The notes: generated by a model from the letters alone, not told the origin. A stretch of 7,149 nucleotides of DNA from Candidatus Limnocylindria bacterium (GCA_030146365.1 JASLBU010000288.1:1-7149), one strand, 5' to 3'; numbered from the stretch's first letter, positions 1-6,864 are shown. Numbers and translations are program-made.

Positions 1-302
1 GTCGAATCGTCGTGCCGCGAGCGGTGTTGACGGCACTCACTGCCTAAGATCGTGCCTGTTCAGTACGCGGTTTTGCAGTCCCAGCCGTAGCGTCCGCGGG
101 CGTCCGCTGAGGTCGCCGCCACGCGTATAGGAGGGCAGCTCGTTAGCTAAATGCGCGGCCGTGTCCGCGCCTGATGCTACCGGCGGTGCTACCGCCGCTC
201 GCTCCCATCTAGCCGTCATCACAGATGGTAATGAAAGGCGTTGCACAGCACGAGGCGGAGCCTGCCCCTTCGGGCTCCGACTCCAGGTCTGGTCCGTCGA
301 AT
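1..302. other. Left-edge region without a supportable gene
   Basis: No frame here looks like a conserved protein, and the open frames are short and compositionally unconvincing. What can be seen is a run of short inverted repeats: GCGCGG/CCGCGC at 153-158 and 165-170; a perfect 7-bp stem with a 3-nt loop at 181-197 (CGGCGGT gct ACCGCCG); CCATCT/AGATGG at 205-210 and 223-228; and GGAGCC/GGCTCC at 257-262 and 273-278. There is also an 8-bp palindrome TTAGCTAA at 143-150 and an 8-nt direct repeat GCGTCCGC at 90-97 and 100-107. The region lies downstream of the minus-strand anti-sigma gene, so some hairpins could act in its 3' end. In the frame starting at base 3 a stop occurs at 45-47, so the tail of a plus-strand gene ending there cannot be excluded. 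Confidence 0.4.
257..278 (-). terminator. Possible 3' hairpin of the sigma/anti-sigma unit
   Basis: GGAGCC at 257-262 can pair with GGCTCC at 273-278. An alternative inner pairing is GCCC (264-267) with GGGC (272-275). The hairpin sits about 25 nt past the anti-sigma stop codon on the minus strand, where a terminator would be expected. No T-run follows it in either direction, so it is not a classical intrinsic terminator. It may be only a GC-rich 3' stem or chance. Confidence 0.25.
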
Positions 303-1230
303 CTACTCGCCGATGTCGATGGTCGCCACCATACGGTCGAGGATGTCCGCGTGTGCGGCCAGTTCGTCCGGGTCAGACGAGGCGGTGGAGAAGGCGAGAT
401 ACGGTCGATCGTTGCCTTCGGTGGGCAGGTTGCCGCCGATCGCGACGATCCAGATGATCGCGCGCGCAGTCGGGAATCCACCTTCCTTCGCGGGAATGTC
501 GTAGCGGATTGCCGCCACGCCGTCCACGGTAAACTTCTCACTGGTGGCGTCCGGGCCGACGCGCCCGAAGTCACCGCCCGGCGGCATGTGGACCGCTATC
601 GCGACCGTGGGTGGGACCATTTGGTCGTCCGGCGCCTCGAACGGTTCCGGCGCCAACAGGGTGCAGGCCGGACGCCCTTGGGTTCCCTCGTTCGCGTACC
701 AGTCCGCTGGGAACGAGAAGGTGTACGACAGGCCGCTTGGCTCACCAACCGTCGTGATGCCATCCGGGTTCGCGCAGGTCTGCGTGTTGGCGAACGCTTC
801 ATCGGGTGCCATGGAGTGGATCGGTCCGAATTCGCCGTCACCGGCGGTCGGCTCCGCACTCGGTGACGGAGTCGCCTCGTCGGGGGCCGATGCCTCCGGC
901 GTCGAGGATGGAGTCGCGTCCTCAGGGGGCCGATGCCTCCGGCGTCGGGCTCGGCGTTGCGAACCCAGTGGCGCTGGCCGAAGACGTCGGCTCGTAGCCC
1001 ACCGGACCCTGTTCCGAATTGATGAGGCCCAGGCCAATGACGACCACGGCTACGGCCGCGGCCACGGTAGCGACGCCGGTGAGGATGGGCCACGCGAAGC
1101 CGCGCCGCCGCTGGGTCGTTCGGTGTACGTCGTTCATCACATCCCTTGTGAATTCCGGCGGCATGTCTGCCGCCATGCGGTTGCGCACGTACTGATGAAT
1201 CTCCCGGTCGTGTCCGTCGTTCTCGTTCAT
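303..1230 (-). pseudogene. Anti-sigma-like single-pass membrane protein, frame broken by one nucleotide
   Basis: Translation from ATG 1230 gives a charged cytoplasmic head of about 45 residues, a hydrophobic segment at about 46-70 (WPILTGVATVAAAVAVVVIG), then a Ser/Thr/Pro/Ala linker that stops at TGA 924-922 after 102 residues. The +1 frame continues directly through the rest of the linker into an outer domain of about 180 residues, ending at TAG 303. Omitting one base gives exactly 309 codons (308 aa). The outer domain contains YTFSFPADWY and two cysteines, reminiscent of secreted PsbP/DUF4367-like folds, but I cannot name the family. The start overlaps the sigma-factor stop (ATGA), implying translational coupling and the role of a membrane-bound sigma antagonist. 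The head lacks the HxxxCxxC zinc motif of ZAS anti-sigma factors. The break could be a sequencing error, a real mutation or programmed +1 frameshifting at CCC-TGA. If the two halves are annotated separately, they are 922-1230 and roughly 303-1037. Confidence 0.7.
865..947. repeat. Two-copy tandem repeat encoding a Pro/Ala/Ser/Thr linker
   Basis: Two adjacent copies, at 865-904 and 907-947, share an identical 23-nt core at 882-904 and 925-947. The offset is 43 nt. On the minus strand each copy encodes a version of TPEASAP(D/E) followed by acidic residues, then AT-P-S, so an in-frame unit would be 42 nt (14 residues). The odd extra base (A924 on the plus strand, T on the coding strand) lies at the edge of the left-to-right second copy and causes the frame break. 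Replication slippage between copies is a natural source of length change here. Confidence 0.85.
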
Positions 1231-1751
1231 CGGTCGCCCTCCATGGCCGTTCGCATGCGGCCGAGTGCGGCATGCAGTCGTGACTTGGCAGTGCCGACGG
1301 CAACGCCCATGGCGTCGGCCGTCTCGCGGATTGACAGTTCGGCGCCGTAATGCAGGACCACCGCGGCGCGGTGGTCGGCGCTCAGTCCGGCGAACGCCAC
1401 GTCGAGTGAATCTCGCGCGTGGATGGCGTCGCGGAAGTCCGGAGTCGACGATGCGGGCTCCGCGACTGTCATGCCCTCCAGCCGCTCGGCGGGGCGCCGG
1501 CCACGCGATCGCAGCGCGTTGCGCGAGCGGTTGATGACGATCCGACGGATCCAGACCTCGAATCGGTCCACCCGCCGCAGGTTTGGAAGGTCGCGCCAGG
1601 CGGCTACCAAGGCCTCTTGCGCAACATCACGAGCGTCCTCAGGGCCCACGATCGCAGTCGCCAGCCGATAGATCGCAGGTCCATGGCTTTCAACAAGCGA
1701 CTCGAACGCGTCCGCACGGCCGTCCCGGGCCTGGCGGACGAGTTCGTCCAT
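1227..1751 (-). CDS. ECF-family RNA polymerase sigma factor
   Basis: This 174-residue sigma-70-family protein directs RNA polymerase to a dedicated promoter set. Region 2 spans about residues 15-82, with the core-binding and -10 recognition segment DARDVAQEALVAAWRDLP followed by FEVWIRRIVINRSRN. Region 4 spans about 115-168, with the helix-turn-helix LSIRETADAMGVAVGTAKSR. Nothing lies between them, as expected for an ECF sigma. The length matches the family when the start is ATG 1751. A TTG at 1808 in the same frame would add 19 residues that lack sigma character and would run through the candidate promoter, so I reject it. GTG 1760 is a possible alternative with GAGAG just upstream. The stop overlaps the start of the membrane anti-sigma-like gene by ATGA, the usual sigma/antagonist arrangement. 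The regulon and signal cannot be deduced. Confidence 0.9.
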   Translation of the reverse strand: MDELVRQARDGRADAFESLVESHGPAIYRLATAIVGPEDARDVAQEALVAAWRDLPNLRRVDRFEVWIRRIVINRSRNALRSRGRRPAERLEGMTVAEPASSTPDFRDAIHARDSLDVAFAGLSADHRAAVVLHYGAELSIRETADAMGVAVGTAKSRLHAALGRMRTAMEGDR

Positions 1752-1787
1752 TCCGGTGTTCACGCTCTCAACTCTGCCATCGGCGGA

Positions 1788-1815
1788 ATAGACACCGCGG
1801 ACGGGCAAGGTGTTC
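1788..1815 (-). promoter_or_regulatory. Candidate ECF-type promoter for the sigma operon
   Basis: On the minus strand GAACAC (1815-1810) and GTCTAT (1793-1788) are separated by 16 nt. This resembles the GAAC-type -35 and GTC-type -10 recognised by many ECF sigma factors. Transcription would begin about 30 nt upstream of ATG 1751. Many ECF genes are autoregulated, so the factor may read this site, but the match is short and was found by eye. Confidence 0.3.
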
Positions 1816-1846
1816 AGTCACCGTGGGTCGCGACAGGATCAACTAG

Positions 1847-2146
<300 letters not shown>

Positions 2147-2159
2147 ACCGAACGCGGCC

Positions 2160-2165
2160 AGTATA
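2160..2165 (-). promoter_or_regulatory. -10 box of tRNA-Pro
   Basis: TATACT on the minus strand (2165-2160) is a near-perfect sigma-70 -10 element placed 13 nt before the mature tRNA 5' end. This would leave a leader of about six bases for RNase P to remove. No clear -35 hexamer is visible 16-18 nt upstream, which would lie at the end of gpsA. It suggests the tRNA is transcribed independently of der-gpsA. Confidence 0.5.
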
Positions 2166-2179
2166 GCCGCGGCCGTTGC

Positions 2180-3190
2180 TCAGCCGACGAGCGGCTCCAG
2201 CTCGTCCTTCGGCGTGCGGCCCATCAGTTCGGCCACGGCGGCGAGCGGCGGACGGCCGTCGAAGACCACGGCCCGCACCTGCTCGGCGATCGGCATCTCG
2301 ACACGATGCGCGGACGCCAGGTCGAGCGCACCGGCCACGGTGGCCACGCCCTCGGCCACACCGGTGAGCTGCTCACCCGCCGCGGGCCACGGTACGCCCG
2401 ACCCGATGAGCTCGCCGGCGCGCCGATTCCGAGACAGCGGCGACATGCACGTGGCGATCAGGTCACCCACGCCGGCGAGCCCGGCGAAGGTCTGCGGATG
2501 CGCGCCGGCCGCCACCCCGAGCCGCGTGATCTCGGCAAGGCCGCGAGTGACCACGCCCGCCTTCGCGGAGTCCCCGAACCCGAGCCCATCCACCATTCCC
2601 GCGGCGAGGGCGACGACGTTCTTCAGCGCCCCGCACAGCTCCACGCCGACCAGGTCCGGGTTGGTATAGACCCGGAAGCGGTCCGATGACAGCATCGCCG
2701 TCACCTCCGCCGCGAGACGCGGGTCATCTGAGGCGACGACGGATCCGGCGGGCTTGCCGCCGGCGATCTCGCGGGCGAGGTTCGGTCCGGACAGGGCGGC
2801 CACCGGGCGGCCGGGAAGCTCATGGCTCAGCACTTCGCTCATGCGCAGGTGGCTGCCCTCCTCGATCCCCTTGACCAGGGAGAGCAGCGGGACCCCGGGT
2901 GACAGCACGTCCGCCAGACGCCGGGCCGTGGCACGCACGTGCGCGGACGGTACCGCCAGCACGTACAACCGGTGCGGCTCGCCGAGATAGGCGTCCTCCG
3001 TCGCCACACGGACGTTCGGCGGGAACATCACGCCTGGCAGGTAGCGCTCGTTCGTCCGTGCATGGGCGAGCTGCTCGCAGGCTTCGGTGGAGCGGGCCCA
3101 CAGGGTGACCGGCCGTTGCGCCTCTGCCAGCAGACAGGCGATGGTGGTGCCCCACGCACCCCCGCCGATGACGGCGACCTGGTCGCTCAT
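2180..3190 (-). CDS. gpsA: NAD(P)H-dependent glycerol-3-phosphate dehydrogenase
   Basis: This cytosolic enzyme reduces dihydroxyacetone phosphate to sn-glycerol 3-phosphate, the backbone for phospholipid synthesis. The 336-residue length is typical. The N-terminal Rossmann fold shows GGGAWGT at 9-15. LSLVKGIE (103-110) contains the conserved lysine of the KG motif, and SGPNLAREIAGGKP follows at 134-147. The C-terminal helical domain carries the catalytic lysine in CGALKNVVALAAG (K190), GLAGVGDLIATC (237-248) and the substrate-phosphate-binding SRNR (253-256). Its ATG overlaps the der stop (ATGA), so it is probably translated by coupling as the second gene of a der-gpsA operon. No strong separate ribosome-binding site is seen. 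The identification is secure. Confidence 0.97.
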   Translation of the reverse strand: MSDQVAVIGGGAWGTTIACLLAEAQRPVTLWARSTEACEQLAHARTNERYLPGVMFPPNVRVATEDAYLGEPHRLYVLAVPSAHVRATARRLADVLSPGVPLLSLVKGIEEGSHLRMSEVLSHELPGRPVAALSGPNLAREIAGGKPAGSVVASDDPRLAAEVTAMLSSDRFRVYTNPDLVGVELCGALKNVVALAAGMVDGLGFGDSAKAGVVTRGLAEITRLGVAAGAHPQTFAGLAGVGDLIATCMSPLSRNRRAGELIGSGVPWPAAGEQLTGVAEGVATVAGALDLASAHRVEMPIAEQVRAVVFDGRPPLAAVAELMGRTPKDELEPLVG

Positions 3191-4620
3191 CTTCGGCGGG
3201 TCACCCGGCGTCGGGGCTTCACCGAGCGGCGCGCCGCCTCCTCCGACTCCCGCTGACGGAGGATGAGCCGGATCGGCGTGCCGAGGAAGCCGTACTTCGC
3301 GCGGATCTGGTTCTCGAGGTAGCGCTTGTAGCTGAAGTGCACGATTGCCGGATCGTTGACGAAGATCACGAACGTCGGGGGACCGACGCCGACCTGCGTC
3401 GCGTAGAAGACCTTCGGGAGCCGGTTCCGCACGTGCGACGGCGGGTGCGCCCGCACGGCGTCCATGATGAGCCGGTTCAGCTCGCCGGTGGGCACGCGCC
3501 GATAGCGCTCCTCAGCCACGCGAATCGCCTCCCGCAGGATCCGCTCGACGCGCTGGCCGGTGAGTGCCGATGCGAACACGATGTCCGCCCACGCCAGGTA
3601 CGGCGCATCCCGCCGGAGCCTGCGCAGCCACTGATCGGCGGTGTGCTCGTCCTTCTCGACCGCGTCCCACTTGTTCAGGACCAGGACGACGCCTTTGCCG
3701 GCCTCGAGAACGTAGCCGACCACATGCGCATCCTGGGCGGTGTAGCCCTCGGTGGCATCGGTCATCACGATCGCCACGTCCGCGGAGTCGATGGCCTTCA
3801 TGCTGCGCAGGACGCTGTAGCGCTCGATGCCCCGCTCGATGCTCCCCCGCCGCCGGATCCCCGCCGTGTCCACGAGGACGAGCGGCTGAGAGTCCACCTG
3901 GACGGCGGTGTCGATCGGGTCCCGCGTCGTCCCGGGCACGCTCGAGACGATCATCCGCTCTTCCCCGAGCACGCGGTTCACGAAGGTTGACTTCCCCGTG
4001 TTCGGGCGTCCGACGATGGCCACCCGCGGCGGGCCCATGTCGGTCTCGGCCAGCTCAGCGAGCTCCTCCTCGGTCATGTCCTCCGACGTCACCGATGCGG
4101 CGCTCTCCGCCTCGCTGAACGGCGGCAGGCCATCCACGATGAGATCCGCGAGATCCCCGGTGTTGCGCCCATGTTGGGCGCTGATGGTGATGCTCGGATC
4201 GATGCCGAGGGCATAGAACTCGACCGCGTCCGCCTCTCGCGCGGGGTTGTCGCCCTTGTTCACCACCAGGATGACCGGGGCCTCGGCGCGGCGCAGCCGA
4301 TCGGCGACCTCGTGGTCGAGCGGCGCGAGGCCGGCGTGTGCGTCGACGACGAAGAGGATGAGGTCCGCCTCCTCCACCGCCACTCGCGCCTGGTCCTGCA
4401 CGCGTTCCTCGATGTCCGTGCCGGGCTCGAGCTCCAGCCCACCGGTGTCCACCAGCGTGAACGTGCGCCCGTTCCACTCGGCCGTGCCGTATACCCGGTC
4501 GCGCGTGGTGCCGGAGACGTCCGAGATGATCGCCAGACGCTCCCCGATGAGCCGGTTGAACAGGGTGCTCTTGCCGACGTTCGGGCGTCCGACGATCGCG
4601 ACCACGGGGAGAGACGACAT
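3187..4620 (-). CDS. der: Ribosome-assembly GTPase Der (EngA)
   Basis: Der is an essential double GTPase that acts in late 50S subunit maturation. The 477-residue protein has two tandem G domains and a C-terminal KH-like domain. G domain 1 shows GRPNVGKS (11-18), DTGG (58-61), NKGD (121-124) and SAQHG (147-151). An acidic linker (about 168-196) leads to G domain 2 with GRPNTGKS (204-211), DTAG (251-254) and NKWD (316-319). The KH-like region spans about 377-455 and includes PPTFVIFVNDP. A basic tail, RRRVTRRR, ends the protein. I chose ATG 4620 because MSSLPVVAIVGRPN is the normal family beginning. The same frame stays open far upstream, but that part is antisense to the glycosyltransferase gene. 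A TACACT box lies 7 nt before the ATG, suggesting leaderless transcription. Confidence 0.97.
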   Translation of the reverse strand: MSSLPVVAIVGRPNVGKSTLFNRLIGERLAIISDVSGTTRDRVYGTAEWNGRTFTLVDTGGLELEPGTDIEERVQDQARVAVEEADLILFVVDAHAGLAPLDHEVADRLRRAEAPVILVVNKGDNPAREADAVEFYALGIDPSITISAQHGRNTGDLADLIVDGLPPFSEAESAASVTSEDMTEEELAELAETDMGPPRVAIVGRPNTGKSTFVNRVLGEERMIVSSVPGTTRDPIDTAVQVDSQPLVLVDTAGIRRRGSIERGIERYSVLRSMKAIDSADVAIVMTDATEGYTAQDAHVVGYVLEAGKGVVLVLNKWDAVEKDEHTADQWLRRLRRDAPYLAWADIVFASALTGQRVERILREAIRVAEERYRRVPTGELNRLIMDAVRAHPPSHVRNRLPKVFYATQVGVGPPTFVIFVNDPAIVHFSYKRYLENQIRAKYGFLGTPIRLILRQRESEEAARRSVKPRRRVTRRR

Positions 4621-4627
4621 GGTCCTG

Positions 4628-4633
4628 AGTGTA
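4628..4633 (-). promoter_or_regulatory. -10 box of der, leaderless type
   Basis: TACACT (4633-4628 on the minus strand) is followed by exactly 7 nt and then ATG 4620. This places the expected transcription start at the A of the start codon, and there is no convincing Shine-Dalgarno in the gap. No consensus -35 is recognisable. Confidence 0.5.
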
Positions 4634-4660
4634 CCCGGCGCGTTCGGGGCACCCGCCGGG
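4634..4660. promoter_or_regulatory. Inverted repeat between divergent der and glycosyltransferase promoters
   Basis: CCCGGCG at 4634-4640 and CGCCGGG at 4654-4660 form a perfect 7-bp inverted repeat around a 13-nt centre. It fills the space between the two outward-facing -10 boxes and abuts the der -10. It covers the -35/spacer zone of both promoters, so it could be an operator controlling both genes. GC-rich sequence makes chance repeats common. Confidence 0.35.
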
Positions 4661-4664
4661 CCGA

Positions 4665-4670
4665 TAGGAT
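4665..4670 (+). promoter_or_regulatory. -10 box of the glycosyltransferase gene, leaderless type
   Basis: TAGGAT is followed by 7 nt (CCACCCC) and then ATG 4678. It is the mirror of the der arrangement and lacks any Shine-Dalgarno sequence. The -35 position (about 4642-4647) has no good match to consensus. Confidence 0.45.
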
Positions 4671-4677
4671 CCACCCC

Positions 4678-5937
4678 ATGCGCATCGGAATCGTTGGCAC
4701 CAGGCTGTTCGGCGTCGACGGGGTGACGTTCGAGGCCGCGAAGTGGGAGGCCGTCCTCACGCGCATGGGCCATGCTGTCCGCCTGCTGGCTGGCGAGGTG
4801 GATGCGCTGCGACGCACGGCGATGCTCGTTCCGCCGATGCACTTCACCTACCCCCCGGCGGCGCGCGTCACGGCCGCCGCCTTCGATGCCGCCAGCGACG
4901 CGGAGTCCGTCAGACGCGAGATTCACCGCCTCGCCGGGCAGCTGCTGCCGGTACTGGACGAGTGGGTCACCACCCACCGGATCGAGCTGCTGATCGTCCA
5001 GAACGCATGGGCGATCCCCATGCACCTGCCGCTCGGGGTGGCCCTGCGCCGCTTGGTGCAGGAAACCGGACTGCCGGCGATCGGCCATCACCACGACTAC
5101 TGGTGGGAGCGCGAGCGCTTCGCCGCCTGCGTGGTGCCGGAGGTGCTCGACCAGGCGTTTCCGCCCGACCTGCCCGGCATCCGCCACGTCAGCATCAACA
5201 GCCTTGCGGCCCGCGAGCTCCGTCGGCGGCGCGGCATCGCGTCGGCCGTGATGCCGAACGTGTTCGACTTCCCGTCCCGGCGGCCGCGAGCCCACCCCGC
5301 GATGCGCCGCCGGATGCGTGCGGAGCTCGGCATGGCGGACGACGGCCTGCTGTTCGTGCAGCCGACTCGCGTCGTCCCGCGCAAGGGCATCGAGCTGGCC
5401 ATCGAGCTCGTCGGCCGGCTGCGCAACCCCGACTCGGTGCTGCTCATCACGAGCCCGGCCGGCGACGAGGGGCTGGACTACCTCGTGGATCTCGAGCGGC
5501 TGGCTGAGCACCATGACGTGCGGCTGCGATACGCGGCCGACCGCTTCGCGCCCGACCTCGAGGGGCGGCCGCTACGGCCGGCTCACACCCTGCACGACGC
5601 CTATCTCGCCGCGGATGTGATCACGTATCCCTCCCTGTACGAGGGGTACGGCAACGCGCTCGTGGAGGCGATGTACTACGGCAGGCCGGTGGTCGTGAAC
5701 CGCTACAGCGTGTACGACGCCGACATCCGGCCGCTCGGGTTCCGCTTCATCGAGATCGATGGCGCCATCACCGACGAGACCGTCGAAGCGGTGCGCCGCG
5801 CGGTGGCCGACCCGCGCCGGCAATCCGCCACCGCGCGCCACAACTACGCGATCGCGCGCCGGCACCTCTCGTACGACATGCTGCAGCGGCGCCTCGCACG
5901 GTGGATCCGGAAGCTGGCCGCTCCGTCCGACGCGTGA
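4678..5937 (+). CDS. GT4-family glycosyltransferase, possibly mannosylglucosylglycerate synthase-like
   Basis: This 419-residue retaining GT-B enzyme has an N-terminal acceptor domain that begins MRIGIVGTRLFGVDGVTFEA and contains VQNAWAIPMHLPLG (107-120), HHHDYWWERERF (137-148) and NVFDF (194-198). The C-terminal donor domain has the phosphate-contacting pair R231 and K237 in PTRVVPRKG and the GT4 E-x7-E motif in EGYGNALVE (E322 and E330). From memory, the HHHD-WERERF block and the VVNRYSVYDADI segment (339-350) resemble glycosyltransferases annotated as mannosylglucosylglycerate synthases, which use GDP-mannose to make a compatible solute. Donor and acceptor cannot be read from sequence, so only the GT4 assignment is firm. 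There is no signal peptide or membrane segment. It is transcribed divergently from der and meets ispH tail to tail with a 16-nt gap. The open frame upstream of ATG 4678 is antisense to der and is not part of the protein. Confidence 0.85.
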   Translation: MRIGIVGTRLFGVDGVTFEAAKWEAVLTRMGHAVRLLAGEVDALRRTAMLVPPMHFTYPPAARVTAAAFDAASDAESVRREIHRLAGQLLPVLDEWVTTHRIELLIVQNAWAIPMHLPLGVALRRLVQETGLPAIGHHHDYWWERERFAACVVPEVLDQAFPPDLPGIRHVSINSLAARELRRRRGIASAVMPNVFDFPSRRPRAHPAMRRRMRAELGMADDGLLFVQPTRVVPRKGIELAIELVGRLRNPDSVLLITSPAGDEGLDYLVDLERLAEHHDVRLRYAADRFAPDLEGRPLRPAHTLHDAYLAADVITYPSLYEGYGNALVEAMYYGRPVVVNRYSVYDADIRPLGFRFIEIDGAITDETVEAVRRAVADPRRQSATARHNYAIARRHLSYDMLQRRLARWIRKLAAPSDA

Positions 5938-5953
5938 GGTCCGCCGACGGCGT

Positions 5954-6829
5954 TCAGGCTGCGGTCAGCGCGTAGACGCGCTCACGGACCTCTTCGAGAT
6001 CGACCTCCGGGGTCGACGTGCCTCCCGTGATCCCGATCCGGGCCTTGCCGAGCAGCCAGCCAGCGTGCTCCGCGGCCAGCTCGTCGGCATCCGCCACGTG
6101 GATCGTGTCGGGGAGGATCTGGCTGCACTTCACCGCCAGCTCCTTCGTGTTGGAGCTGTTCTTGCCGCCCACCACGATCATCGCGTCGACCTCGCGGGCC
6201 AGCGCGACGGAGTCGTCCTGGCGGGTCAGGGTCACCGGGCATACGGTGTTGACCACGCGAAGGTCGTGGGCGCGCCGCAGGCAGAAGGCGGCGAACTCCT
6301 CGAGCTTCTGCGGCAGGATCGTCGACTGGCTTAAAACCCCGATCTTCTTCGTGCGCGGCACGCGCTCCCAGGTCGAGCGGTCCATGTCATCAACGACCAC
6401 GTGCTTCTCGCCGGCGTAGCTCCGGACGCCCTTCACCTCGGGATGGTCCTCGTGGCCGATGATGCACACCGTGTAGCCCGCCTGGGCCAGCTCGCGGGCC
6501 GCCTTCTGGCTCTGGAGCACCCAGGTGCAGGTCGCGTCGATGACCTCCAGGTCGCCCTTGCCCTTGACCTGCTCGAACTCCGACTTCGGCACGCCGTGGG
6601 CGCGGATGACGAGCGTGCCACCCTCCACCCGGTCCGCGAGGTCGGCGGTCCTGATGCCCCGGTCCGACAGATCCGCCTTGATGCCCGGGTTGTGGACGAG
6701 CTGGCCGAGCGTCGTGACTTCCTTTCCCTGCTCGCGAGCGTGCTTGGCCTTGTCGATGGCGAGGCGCACGCCGTAGCAGAAGCCGGCTCGCTGCGCGATA
6801 CGCACGTCGGGTCGGAGTGCCGTTGTCAT
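5954..6829 (-). CDS. ispH: 4-hydroxy-3-methylbut-2-enyl diphosphate reductase
   Basis: IspH is the last enzyme of the MEP pathway. It is a cytosolic iron-sulfur protein that reduces HMBPP to isopentenyl and dimethylallyl diphosphates. Counting from ATG 6829 (291 residues), the three cluster cysteines are C18 (AGFCYGV), C101 (DATCTWV) and C197 (TVCPVT). Substrate-site residues are H46 (VHNPG), H78 (RAHGVP), H129 and E131 (HPEVKG), T170 (SQSTI), S225-S226-N227 (SSNTKEL) and S272 (TSTPE). All expected catalytic residues are present. An in-frame ATG at 6838 would add three residues. I prefer 6829 because TACCAT lies exactly 7 nt before it, the same leaderless spacing seen for der and the glycosyltransferase. 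The upstream neighbour is a plsC-type acyltransferase, and plsC next to ispH is a familiar bacterial pairing. Confidence 0.95.
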   Translation of the reverse strand: MTTALRPDVRIAQRAGFCYGVRLAIDKAKHAREQGKEVTTLGQLVHNPGIKADLSDRGIRTADLADRVEGGTLVIRAHGVPKSEFEQVKGKGDLEVIDATCTWVLQSQKAARELAQAGYTVCIIGHEDHPEVKGVRSYAGEKHVVVDDMDRSTWERVPRTKKIGVLSQSTILPQKLEEFAAFCLRRAHDLRVVNTVCPVTLTRQDDSVALAREVDAMIVVGGKNSSNTKELAVKCSQILPDTIHVADADELAAEHAGWLLGKARIGITGGTSTPEVDLEEVRERVYALTAA

Positions 6830-6836
6830 CACGCCC

Positions 6837-6842
6837 ATGGTA
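6837..6842 (-). promoter_or_regulatory. -10 box of ispH, leaderless type
   Basis: TACCAT (6842-6837 on the minus strand) is followed by GGGCGTG and then ATG 6829. If the box is used, the upstream ATG at 6838 lies inside the promoter and cannot be the start. No consensus -35 is visible; its position would touch the palindrome at 6865-6881. Confidence 0.45.
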
Positions 6843-6864
6843 CGAAATTCGCCGCTGCGCAGAT

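Noticed and set aside
90..107. Direct repeat GCGTCCGC with 10-nt period as an iteron or CRISPR-like element
   Set aside because: Only two copies, 8 nt each, in GC-rich sequence; too short and too few to mean anything.
37..246. Minus-strand 69-residue frame downstream of the anti-sigma gene
   Set aside because: It has a GTG start with no clear ribosome-binding site, unremarkable composition and no recognisable motif.
1752..1808. TTG 1808 as the sigma-factor start
   Set aside because: No ribosome-binding site, a non-conserved 19-residue extension, and overlap with the candidate promoter. ATG 1751 gives the usual ECF length.
4171..4677. Plus-strand open frame extending the glycosyltransferase upstream to 588 residues
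   Set aside because: It is antisense to der, and the natural GT4 start MRIGIVGTRL at 4678 has a promoter box just before it.
4621..5514. Minus-strand open frame extending der upstream to 775 residues
   Set aside because: The extension is antisense to the conserved glycosyltransferase and has low-complexity His/Arg/Asp/Gly composition. Der normally begins at the MSSLPVVAIVGRPN start at 4620.
5938..5953. Bidirectional terminator between the glycosyltransferase and ispH
   Set aside because: The 16-nt gap has only CGCCG-A-CGGCG, whose single-base centre cannot form a loop, and no T-runs.
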